Positions 7,601-12,404 of a DNA stretch of 12,404 nt are shown piece after piece. Source of the stretch: Candidatus Omnitrophota bacterium (lineage in GTDB: Bacteria > Omnitrophota > Gorgyraeia > Gygaellales > Profunditerraquicolaceae). The first letter of the stretch is position 1. Every line of letters begins with the position of its first letter. The position numbers were made by a program, and so were the translations under genes. The notes under the pieces were generated by a model. The model did no database searches. It had not been told where the DNA came from and was given only the letters and a program-made list of their open reading frames with translations. The stretch lies in NCBI GenBank assembly GCA_023247875.1, contig JAHFFQ010000026.1, forward strand, positions 1-12,404. Direction: 5' to 3'.

Positions 7601-8999
7601 AGATATTGAGAAGAAGAGTGCAGAGAGGTACGCTAAATGGAAGAGCGAATTGCGCGGGAGAATAGAAAAAGCAAAGACTATTTTAATCTGGGCCCCGCAT
7701 TCTTATGGCGGAATAACATTAGGTGATGTAGCCACCACCATGCCAATACTTATTAAATCTATTCTTGCTTCGGGCGCAAAAATTGAAGAGATAAGAGTAA
7801 GGTGCGATTCTTACCCGGAATTGATAACGGCGATAGGAGATAAGAGAATCACATTAGCTGGGAAGCAGGAGACAATCGAAGGAGCAAATTTGACTTATGC
7901 TCCGGATTTGGTTATGGATTTTACCTCTTCGATTAGCGAGAGAACAGGGTTCGATAATACAATATATTTTCCTTGGGGTGAAATAGGGTTATCTCTTGGG
8001 CGTTATGCGGGCATGCGCTTTGTCTTAGAAAGCGCGGGGTTAAAAGTTCCTGCCCCCGATGAACCAATTCTTGAGAGAGGAAGAAAAGATAGAAAAAACG
8101 GAGCGACTGTTTTTGTTAACCCTCACGGCGACACCATTGATATTAATAACATAGAGGCGTGGAGTAAATTAATTTCTGACCTTATAACCTTTGGTTATAA
8201 GGTCATTCTTAATGAAGGTAAGGAAAACAAAGAGCAAGATATTCGTAGGACCAAGTCAATCCTAAGCGCGGTTGGTGAATTAGGCCAAACCCCTGAAACG
8301 TTTCATGGTGCGATAGATGATTTATTAAAGGCTCTTTCTGTAGTTGATGCAGTGGTAACCGTAGATACCGGAGTTTTTCATGTGGCGCGCCTTTTTGCTC
8401 TTCCCACTGTTGTTTTTACTGGTGATGCTTCAAATGGATGGGTGCCCAATGGAACAGGATGGAGTTCAAGGGATAGAATAGGAGATGATAAGTTACTTAA
8501 GACAATTAAGCTATCCGAATTTAACGATCCTTCCGTTGTCTTGGATTTTATACAAGATAAATCCGGCGTCAGCTCCCCGGTGGCGGTGAAAGATATCGGC
8601 GGTATTGATATGCGGTCGCTGCCTAAGTATACGAAGGTAGAAAAGATAGCGACAGGGCGTTCTTCAGCGAAACAGGGACAGCCCCTTGCAGGGACAGCCC
8701 CTGTTTCTGATAAGGAATGGCTGGAGATAGAGAGGATGGCAAATTCAGGGATAGCCCCTTCCTGTGAACGTATAAGAGAATACCTTTTGTCCTTGAGAGA
8801 CCCAAATAGTCAAATAGATAAGGTGCTCGCCTGTATTGCGGATATTTTAAGGAGAGAGGAGGAGCAGGCCTGCGCCACGGAATCATCCTTAAAAGAGATA
8901 CTGGTTCTGCTTGAATCGGGCAAGCCGGTAAATGAATTAAGGCTGGCATTAATAAAAATACAGGTTTTTGCTAAAGAGCCGCAATTGATAGCTCAATAA
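4635..8999 (+). CDS. Large modular secreted protein with kinase-like and GT9 glycosyltransferase domains
   Basis: This 1454-residue mosaic has no function I can name as a whole. Residues 1-25 form a signal peptide: basic start, hydrophobic core, probable cleavage after GLA before QVAG. A module to about residue 355 (FRPLHLRYLSYDRL, LTRPWIVPDEIII) uses codons unlike the rest. A kinase-like region follows: hinge-like AAEFVDGDNL with Glu563, loop H603-G-R with Asp610 and Gln615 (D-x4-Q where kinases have D-x4-N), and VDTG with Asp629 in place of DFG. No clear ATP-binding lysine is visible. Linkers (SSPVSE, TTAGSP, SASAAGSP, SSPVAV) flank an unidentified domain (about 830-965) and a GT9 domain (about 1014-1300: ITLGDVATTMP with Asp1031, VNPHGD, VDTGVFHVARLFALP with His1249). 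GGIDMRSLP and a helical module (ACIADILRREEE) end the protein. It sits alone between a promoter and a terminator. The GT9 call is firm, the kinase call moderate, and the resemblance to Omnitrophota proteins is from memory. Confidence 0.85.
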   Translation: MGRKFRKTISLFLSFCLLFTQTGLAQVAGELDLSNHFARLGSAFLQPDTFRPLHLRYLSYDRLANSFNLLLDKGDSLKAVPKGTLPQGTPSQDKLKQETRELLNYFFIGISLPNSSFWVNLRPDSPDNIIDPELAQTDIGKVFLEADLNLKKDTAQATSPSTPEGKEYWDKLYKKAGELYGSDNITIPTLTRPWIVPDEIIIRESSDNAYIYKATLKVCLEQDYLKTTSNAITSTTDYTLKDERSKALNAYSTQLIKELIIPKLTKEVNSSKRYASLRQVYYSLILAQWFKTKFYGQSGTYSYLIDRHNLQGLTSQTPWDKDTYFQAYKQSFAQGEYNIKEPVYTPSGQTIRSYMSGGIAFGTEIGGAISAGSVITQRSSVASRDIPYLKYSQANGGTLDSPFEVKIEEDNAPTVGQIAKASSSIGLPEEKIELRIYQNSDEAKAVLRIFGSSNAVFEVVKNLYNINIVSSDVVKVIVENLPAKARQKAILKVSVLLRQEVNKIRELSFVIYAPNYGRTSLDEERNLPLLSAISDQVIKFAGLYKTNVQGWSGEKTITLVAAEFVDGDNLYDIWQKGNLDLQASILLQRKAVAAFFDIWAKSHGRMFIADVSLGQVVRRLSDGAVKIVDTGFLRKVEAPNKLSPAKIMGYFEGVFVPPIPGMEQSRWVWSDMKDKTEFFQGIVDALGLVEGIDFLREAKKGLNSLIAEHKAITAMSEAIDDYLESGIKKHNLFVAGEFWGNPLKAKEEKQLLATPERFNPPHLKALYDNKDSVFKDRDSLNAEISFNPGIFNDIAASLEPLKNKFNEPPDGSEIKGSSPVSETQTTAGSPILDEEITRSNNGKIFSDDFRNVLFKESMGGNAGRNRAAVNGLADKSGRIIIFGNLQNFPQEIQKKYHESEYYQFTILVTFGRGFGRGITEYALFIEDQPLLGEPMPETARAALQESVDTANQKISSSVSPKDSSASAAGSPAAKEPIFNSPSTQIPNREDIEKKSAERYAKWKSELRGRIEKAKTILIWAPHSYGGITLGDVATTMPILIKSILASGAKIEEIRVRCDSYPELITAIGDKRITLAGKQETIEGANLTYAPDLVMDFTSSISERTGFDNTIYFPWGEIGLSLGRYAGMRFVLESAGLKVPAPDEPILERGRKDRKNGATVFVNPHGDTIDINNIEAWSKLISDLITFGYKVILNEGKENKEQDIRRTKSILSAVGELGQTPETFHGAIDDLLKALSVVDAVVTVDTGVFHVARLFALPTVVFTGDASNGWVPNGTGWSSRDRIGDDKLLKTIKLSEFNDPSVVLDFIQDKSGVSSPVAVKDIGGIDMRSLPKYTKVEKIATGRSSAKQGQPLAGTAPVSDKEWLEIERMANSGIAPSCERIREYLLSLRDPNSQIDKVLACIADILRREEEQACATESSLKEILVLLESGKPVNELRLALIKIQVFAKEPQLIAQ
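4871..4901. repeat. GGGGAC-type palindromic repeat inside the N-terminal module
   Basis: TGTCCC (4871-4876) and GGGACA (4896-4901) are perfect inverted arms enclosing a second hairpin, GGGG (4880-4883) ACGCT CCCC (4889-4892). The segment is read in frame as part of a Gly/Pro-containing stretch (VPKGTLPQGTP). Its nested, G/C-run structure is like the short palindromic REP elements that spread in some bacterial genomes. Only sequence form supports this. Confidence 0.5.
7111..7547 (+). repeat. Two identical 14-nt linker repeats (7111-7124 and 7534-7547)
   Basis: The string CCGCCGGCTCGCCG occurs at 7111-7124 and again at 7534-7547, in the same reading phase, encoding the AGSP of the TTAGSP and SAAGSP linkers. 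It is much richer in G and C than the surrounding A/T-rich coding sequence. The copies bracket the unidentified domain and mark domain borders of the 1454-residue protein. The entry spans both copies and the sequence between them. Confidence 0.6.
8669..8707. repeat. Palindromic and tandem repeat near the 3' end of the large gene
   Basis: CAGGGACAGCCCCT occurs twice (8673-8686 and 8689-8702, period 16). The outer arms GAAACAGGG (8669-8677) and CCCTGTTTC (8699-8707) form a perfect 9-bp inverted repeat. It is translated in frame (KQGQPLAGTAPVS) between the GGIDMRSLP segment and the C-terminal helical module. The core resembles the GGGGAC palindrome at 4871-4901, which suggests one repeat family. 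Confidence 0.6.
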
Positions 9000-9070
9000 A
9001 AGGGGCGTTTACCTTCCCAAAAGGTTTATCAGCCAAAAAGAAGGTCCCTATTAAGCGCCCCTTTTTATTT
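8998..9070 (+). terminator. Intrinsic terminator of the large gene, with a long branched loop
   Basis: AAAAGGGGCGTTTA (8998-9011) pairs with TTAAGCGCCCCTTTT (9052-9065, leaving one unpaired or wobbling base near the top), and the T-rich tract TTTTTATTT ends at 9070. The 5' arm begins inside the TAA stop codon (8997-8999). The 40-nt loop holds ACCTT (9011-9015), which can pair with either of two AAGGT copies (9021-9025 or 9041-9045). Termination is likely. The loop structure is unusual. Confidence 0.7.
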
Positions 9071-9105
9071 GTGATCTCCAGGGGAGGAGCGGAAAATAAA
9101 TGCCC

Positions 9106-9134
9106 TTGACAGGGCGCCTTTTGGATGCTATATT
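9106..9134 (+). promoter_or_regulatory. Predicted strong promoter of the pyrimidine operon
   Basis: TTGACA (9106-9111) is a perfect -35 and TATATT (9129-9134) is a good -10, with the optimal 17-nt spacer. Transcription should start near 9141, giving a leader of about 120 nt before pyrR. The -35 lies in a 5-bp inverted repeat, GCCCT (9102-9106) and AGGGC (9111-9115), which could be an operator or chance. Between 9071 and 9101 I see nothing. Confidence 0.75.
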
Positions 9135-9151
9135 TATATCAATAAATTAAC

Positions 9152-9183
9152 CCTTTAAGCTGGCTCTTGAGAAGCTGGCAAGG
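9152..9183 (+). promoter_or_regulatory. Predicted PyrR-binding hairpin (anti-antiterminator) in the pyr leader
   Basis: Bases 9159-9165 pair with 9173-9179 (7 bp, two G-U) around the loop CUUGAGA. A lower stem, CCUU (9152-9155) with AAGG (9180-9183), is separated by a bulge UAA on the 5' side only. Known PyrR-binding loops share this plan of upper stem, 5' purine bulge and lower stem, and a GAGAGGCU-like loop side. Here GAGAAGCU (9169-9176 region) differs slightly from it. Closing this hairpin hides both CUUGAGAAGC (9166-9175), which can instead pair with the attenuator arm 9219-9227, and the AAGGA ribosome site of the leader ORF. The role is inferred from structure and from pyrR lying just downstream. 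Confidence 0.55.
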
Positions 9184-9192
9184 AAATAAAAA

Positions 9193-9237
9193 ATGAATAC
9201 CGTAAACAAAAAATCAAGGCTCTTAGGCAAAACCTAA
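9193..9237 (+). CDS. Possible 14-codon leader peptide overlapping the pyr attenuator
   Basis: An ATG at 9193 follows AAGGA (9180-9184) by 8 nt and opens a frame encoding [14 protein letters not shown], with TAA at 9235-9237 in the descending arm of the attenuator hairpin. A ribosome on this frame would cover the terminator stem and let transcription continue, as in the coupled attenuation known for enterobacterial pyrBI. It is not related in sequence to that leader peptide as far as I can tell. The frame could be fortuitous, but its ribosome site and its exact overlap with the hairpin argue for use. Confidence 0.4.
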   Translation: MNTVNKKSRLLGKT

Positions 9238-9248
9238 GGGCCTTTTTT
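9216..9248 (+). terminator. Attenuator (intrinsic terminator) upstream of pyrR
   Basis: AAGGCTCTTAGG (9216-9227) pairs with CCTAAGGGCCTT (9233-9244) in 12 continuous base pairs, one of them G-U, with the loop CAAAA. Six T residues run from 9243 to 9248. It ends 11 nt before the pyrR ATG and about 100 nt after the predicted transcription start, so it is an attenuator rather than an end-of-gene terminator. The competing pairing of 9219-9227 with 9166-9175 (9 bp, one bulged A) would be the antiterminator. Confidence 0.85.
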
Positions 9249-9259
9249 GTGGGGTTAAA

Positions 9260-9799
9260 ATGAGAGAAAAAGCCAAGATATTGGATAAAGAGGCGATCAG
9301 CAGGGCGGTAATGCGCATTGCCCACGAAATCATCGAGAAAAATAGCGGCACGGATGCGCTCTGTCTGGTAGGCATAAGGAACCGCGGAGTATACATTGCC
9401 CGGCGCATTGCCGGATGCATAAAAAAGATTGAAGACAGGGACATCCCCGTGGGCGCCCTGGATATTACGCTTTACCGAGATGATCTGGCGCTGGCTTCAG
9501 GACAGCCGACAGTGCGCAAGACCGAGATAGATTTTGATATTAACGATAAGAAGCTGGTTTTAGTTGACGATGTGCTTTACACCGGAAGGACCATCCGTGC
9601 AGCCCTGGATGCCTTAATAGATTTTGGTCGGCCAAACTCCATCCAGCTGGCGGTTCTGGTGGATCGCGGCCATCGCGAGCTGCCGATCCGGGCGGATTTT
9701 GTAGGAAAAAATATCCCTACCTCTAAAAAAGAGGCCGTAGAAGTACGTTTAGAGGAAAGCGATAATACTGAAGAAGTAGCGATTATGGAGAAGGATTAG
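9260..9799 (+). CDS. pyrR: PyrR: pyr operon attenuation regulator / uracil phosphoribosyltransferase
   Basis: PyrR binds a hairpin in pyr mRNA leaders when uridine nucleotides are plentiful and so favours transcription termination. Many members also convert uracil and PRPP to UMP. The 179 residues match the usual length. The type I phosphoribosyltransferase signature [13 protein letters not shown] (about 99-111, with the Asp103-Asp104 pair) binds PRPP, and [24 protein letters not shown] and [19 protein letters not shown] are characteristic of PyrR. The ATG follows GGGG at 9251-9254, a modest ribosome site. The gene lies directly behind a leader with a matching hairpin and attenuator, consistent with autoregulation. 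Its TAG is followed immediately by the ATG of pyrB. Confidence 0.96.
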   Translation: MREKAKILDKEAISRAVMRIAHEIIEKNSGTDALCLVGIRNRGVYIARRIAGCIKKIEDRDIPVGALDITLYRDDLALASGQPTVRKTEIDFDINDKKLVLVDDVLYTGRTIRAALDALIDFGRPNSIQLAVLVDRGHRELPIRADFVGKNIPTSKKEAVEVRLEESDNTEEVAIMEKD

Positions 9800-10732
9800 A
9801 TGTCCTGGATGAGGAAAGATTTACTGGGCTTGGAGTATCTTACGAGGGAAGAAATAGAGCTGATCCTGGATACTGCGGATTCTTTTAAAGAGGTTTCTAC
9901 CCGCGAGATCAAAAAAGTCCCGGCCCTGCGCGGCAAGACCGCGGTAAATCTTTTCTACGAGCCCTCAACCAGGACAAGGGTTTCATTTGAGGTGGCGGCA
10001 AAAAGATTATCCGCGGACGTAATTAATATTGCTACCGAAACTTCCAGCGTCCGCAAGGGGGAGACCCTGATTGACACGGGGAAAAATATCCAGGCGTTAA
10101 AAGCCGATATAATCATTATGCGGCATAATTGTTCGGGCGCAGCGAATATGCTTGCCCGTGCATTGGATATCAGTGTGGTAAATGCAGGTGATGGCTGGCA
10201 TGAGCATCCCACGCAGGCCTTGCTTGATATTTTCACGCTGAAAGAAAAGCTGGGGAAGATAAAAGGCTTAAATGTAACTATTGTAGGTGATATCGCGCAT
10301 TCCCGGGTTGCCCGCTCCAACATCTGGGGCCTGACGAAGTTAGGAGCCAAAGTCACGGTGTGCGCTCCCGAGATGCTGCTCCCGGTTGGGATAGAGAAAA
10401 CCGGGGTGAAAACCTCCAGCAATATAGATGAGGCCCTCAAAAACGCCGACGCGGTGAATGTCTTAAGGATGCAGTTTGAGCGTGATGAAGGCGCGGCATT
10501 CCCGGAGCAGCTGGATTATTTTAAGAGGTTCGGTATCACCGGCGAGAGATTAGCTAAAGCCAAAAAGGATATAGTGGTTATGCACCCCGGCCCGATCAAC
10601 CGGGGGATTGAGATGTCCAGCGAGGTGGCGGATGGGGCAAATTCGGTGATCTTGGAACAAGTAACCAACGGTATTGCCGTAAGAATGGCGGTTTTATTCC
10701 TGGTCGCCCAGGCAAGGGAAGCAAAAGCATGA
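9800..10732 (+). CDS. pyrB: Aspartate carbamoyltransferase catalytic subunit
   Basis: PyrB joins carbamoyl phosphate and aspartate to N-carbamoyl-aspartate, the second step of UMP synthesis, as a cytoplasmic trimer. The 310 residues are typical. FYEPSTRTRVSFE carries the carbamoyl-phosphate motif S-T-R-T-R (56-60). HPTQALLD (136-143) and the later HPGPINRG (from about 262) complete the active site. The aspartate-binding half begins with the nucleotide-like VTIVGDIAHSRVARSN. The start follows GGAG and AAGGA at 9787-9795 and abuts the pyrR stop. The 3' end overlaps pyrC by 4 nt (ATGA). No pyrI regulatory chain gene is seen next to it, so feedback control by PyrI is not indicated and control probably lies in the leader. 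Confidence 0.97.
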   Translation: MSWMRKDLLGLEYLTREEIELILDTADSFKEVSTREIKKVPALRGKTAVNLFYEPSTRTRVSFEVAAKRLSADVINIATETSSVRKGETLIDTGKNIQALKADIIIMRHNCSGAANMLARALDISVVNAGDGWHEHPTQALLDIFTLKEKLGKIKGLNVTIVGDIAHSRVARSNIWGLTKLGAKVTVCAPEMLLPVGIEKTGVKTSSNIDEALKNADAVNVLRMQFERDEGAAFPEQLDYFKRFGITGERLAKAKKDIVVMHPGPINRGIEMSSEVADGANSVILEQVTNGIAVRMAVLFLVAQAREAKA

Positions 10733-12003
10733 GTATACTGATCAAAGGCGCAAGGGTAATTGACCCGGCAAACAAAATTGACGCCCTGCTGGATATTTTA
10801 ATCGAAGACAACAAAATATCTAAGGTTGCCAAAAACATCAAAGCGCAGGCGGAGAATACAATTGATGCATCGGGGAAGATCGCTGCCCCTGGGATCATTG
10901 ATATGCACGTGCACCTGCGCCAGCCCGGCAGGGAGGACAAAGAGACAGTGGTTACTGCCACAGCTAGCGCTGCCAAAGGCGGGGTAACCACCGTTTTAGC
11001 CATGCCGAATACTAATCCGGCTATGGATTGCGCAGAGAGCATTGAGCTGTTAAAAGGAATAATCAAAAAAGACGCCAAAATAAATGTGCTTATCTGCGGG
11101 ACCATTACCAAGGCACGCCTGGGCAAAGAATTAAGTGAGATTGCCGCGTTAAAGAAAAGTGGGGCTATTGCTATATCAGATGATGGCTGTTCGGTAGACA
11201 GTGATGAGTTGACGCTAGAGGCATTTAATAAAGCAAAACAGTCCGGAATCCTGACTATCTGTCATTCTGAGGATAAAAAACTTTCCGGCAAAGGGGTAAT
11301 TAACCTGGGTTTTAATTCTACGCGCCTGGGCCTGCGCGGCATATCCAATGAATCAGAGTATAAAAGAATAGAGCGGGATATTGAATTGGCGGAAAAAGCT
11401 CAAGCGCCTGTACATATCGCCCATGTGAGCTGCCGGGAATCGGTAGAAATAATCGCCAAAGCCAAGAAAAAGGGTATCAAGGTAACCTGCGAAACCGCCC
11501 CGCATTATTTTTCTCTTACCGAAGATGCTCTTTTAGGGTATGATACGAACATGAAGATGAATCCGCCATTAAGAAGCAAGGAGGACCTTGCGGCGATAAA
11601 AGAGGGATTAAAAGATGGGATTATTGACGCGATCGCTTCCGACCATGCCCCGCATACGGAAAATGAAAAGGATATCGAGTTTGAGCGCGCGGAGTTCGGG
11701 GTGATCGGCTTAGAAACCGAGTTAGCCGTGGCTGTAACCGAGCTGGTTCATTCTAAAATATTGGACTGGGGAGAATTGGTTGAGAGGTTCTCGGTCAACC
11801 CTGCCAGGATTTTAGGTATAGACAAAGGGACTTTAAGCGAGGGCAAGGTAGCCGATATAGTGGTTATCTCTCCCGCAGAAGAATGGCAGGTCAGTAAAGG
11901 CGGGCTGATCTCAAAATCCAAAAACTGCGCGTTTCTTGGCCGAACTTTAAAAGGCGCGGTAGATTATACGATCTGTAACGGGAAAATAGTTTATAAAAGG
12001 TAA
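10729..12003 (+). CDS. pyrC: Dihydroorotase, class I
   Basis: PyrC cyclises N-carbamoyl-aspartate to dihydroorotate, the third step of UMP synthesis. It is an amidohydrolase-fold zinc enzyme of 424 residues, normal for the class I (Bacillus/Aquifex-like) group. The expected metal ligands and catalytic residues are present: His60 and His62 in DMHVHLRQPG, Asp152 in ISDDG, His179 in CHSED, His232 in HIAHVSC and Asp305 in ASDHAPH. These are each one residue beyond the positions I recall for the Bacillus anthracis enzyme. The ATG overlaps the pyrB TGA, with AAGGGA at 10714-10719 as ribosome site. The order pyrR-pyrB-pyrC is a common pyr operon arrangement. A PHP-domain gene follows 3 nt after the stop. 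Confidence 0.97.
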   Translation: MSILIKGARVIDPANKIDALLDILIEDNKISKVAKNIKAQAENTIDASGKIAAPGIIDMHVHLRQPGREDKETVVTATASAAKGGVTTVLAMPNTNPAMDCAESIELLKGIIKKDAKINVLICGTITKARLGKELSEIAALKKSGAIAISDDGCSVDSDELTLEAFNKAKQSGILTICHSEDKKLSGKGVINLGFNSTRLGLRGISNESEYKRIERDIELAEKAQAPVHIAHVSCRESVEIIAKAKKKGIKVTCETAPHYFSLTEDALLGYDTNMKMNPPLRSKEDLAAIKEGLKDGIIDAIASDHAPHTENEKDIEFERAEFGVIGLETELAVAVTELVHSKILDWGELVERFSVNPARILGIDKGTLSEGKVADIVVISPAEEWQVSKGGLISKSKNCAFLGRTLKGAVDYTICNGKIVYKR

Positions 12004-12006
12004 AAG

Positions 12007-12404
12007 ATGGAATTTATTGCCGATTTTCATATCCACTCAAAATACTCCCGGGCAACCAGCCGGGATATGGATATTAAACACCTGGCAGAATGGGCACAAT
12101 TAAAAGGCATTACTTTAATGGGCACCGGAGATTTTACACACCATCTCTGGCTGGAGGAATTAAAGCATAATTTAGAGGATTGCGGAAACGGCCTCTTTAA
12201 GCACGCCGGAATTTATTTTATGCTCACCGCAGAGGTAAGCAGTATTTATTCCAAAGGCGGGCGCACCTACCGTATCCATAATTTGATTTTTAGCCCTTCA
12301 TTTAAAAGCGTAGACAAGATAAATGAGCGGTTAAGCAGGATCGGTAACCTGGCCAGCGACGGCCGTCCGATATTGGGTTTAGACGCGGCGGAGTTGGCGC
12401 GCAT
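12007..12404 (+). CDS. Endonuclease Q-like PHP-domain protein, 3'-truncated by the window edge
   Basis: The first 132 codons are visible. The opening MEFIADFHIHSKYSRATS is a PHP phosphoesterase motif with His8 and His10 as metal ligands. MGTGDFTHHLWLEEL, TAEVSSIYSKGGR, RIHNLIFSPS and SDGRPILGLDA follow in the order I know from the endonuclease Q family. Characterised members, mainly archaeal with a few bacterial, cut DNA 5' to deaminated bases such as uracil and hypoxanthine. The ATG is 3 nt after the pyrC stop, with AAAGG at 11996-12000 inside the end of pyrC, so it is probably part of the pyr transcript. The C-terminal part needed to confirm EndoQ activity lies outside the window. Confidence 0.85.
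   Translation, partial: MEFIADFHIHSKYSRATSRDMDIKHLAEWAQLKGITLMGTGDFTHHLWLEELKHNLEDCGNGLFKHAGIYFMLTAEVSSIYSKGGRTYRIHNLIFSPSFKSVDKINERLSRIGNLASDGRPILGLDAAELAR

Noticed and set aside
10596..11126. Open frame of 176 codons on the minus strand across pyrB and pyrC
   Set aside because: Both genes it covers are fully conserved on the + strand, and the antisense product shows no family features.

Overview
The window is a 12.4 kb piece of a bacterial chromosome of medium GC content. Genes are tightly packed and all read from the + strand. The housekeeping genes do not identify the lineage by themselves. The best clue is the very large protein in the middle: a signal peptide, a long N-terminal module around FRPLHLRYLSYDRL, AGSP/SSPV linkers and an IADILRREEE-type C-terminal module. 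From memory this architecture resembles large modular proteins of Omnitrophota (candidate phylum OP3). That placement is an inference and was not searched.

Bases 1-4527 form an apparent housekeeping run: the 3' part of gyrA (5' end outside the window), a tRNA-Glu(UUC) only 5 nt after the gyrA stop, glmS starting 18 nt after the tRNA, and a short-form rsmI that overlaps glmS by one base. No promoter or terminator is evident between gyrA and glmS, so tRNA processing may create the glmS mRNA 5' end.

Bases 4528-9070 hold one transcription unit: a weak hairpin, a plausible sigma-70-type promoter, a single 1454-codon gene, and a terminator whose stem begins in the stop codon. The product looks like a secreted mosaic. 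It has an N-terminal module with distinct codon use, a diverged kinase-like region, an unidentified domain, a GT9 (heptosyltransferase-like) glycosyltransferase domain and a helical C-terminal module. Two GGGGAC-type palindromic repeats lie in frame inside the coding sequence. ATP- and nucleotide-sugar-dependent folds behind a signal peptide are the main puzzle of the window.

Bases 9071-12404 hold a pyrimidine operon: a near-consensus promoter, a leader with a PyrR-type binding hairpin, a 14-codon leader ORF and an intrinsic attenuator, then pyrR, pyrB and pyrC, which abut or overlap. The 5' part of an endonuclease Q-like PHP-domain gene follows 3 nt after pyrC and runs off the end. PyrB and PyrC catalyse the second and third steps of de novo UMP synthesis, and PyrR would sense pyrimidine nucleotides and control the leader. 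The leader looks able to combine PyrR attenuation with translation of a small peptide, which is the second point of interest.
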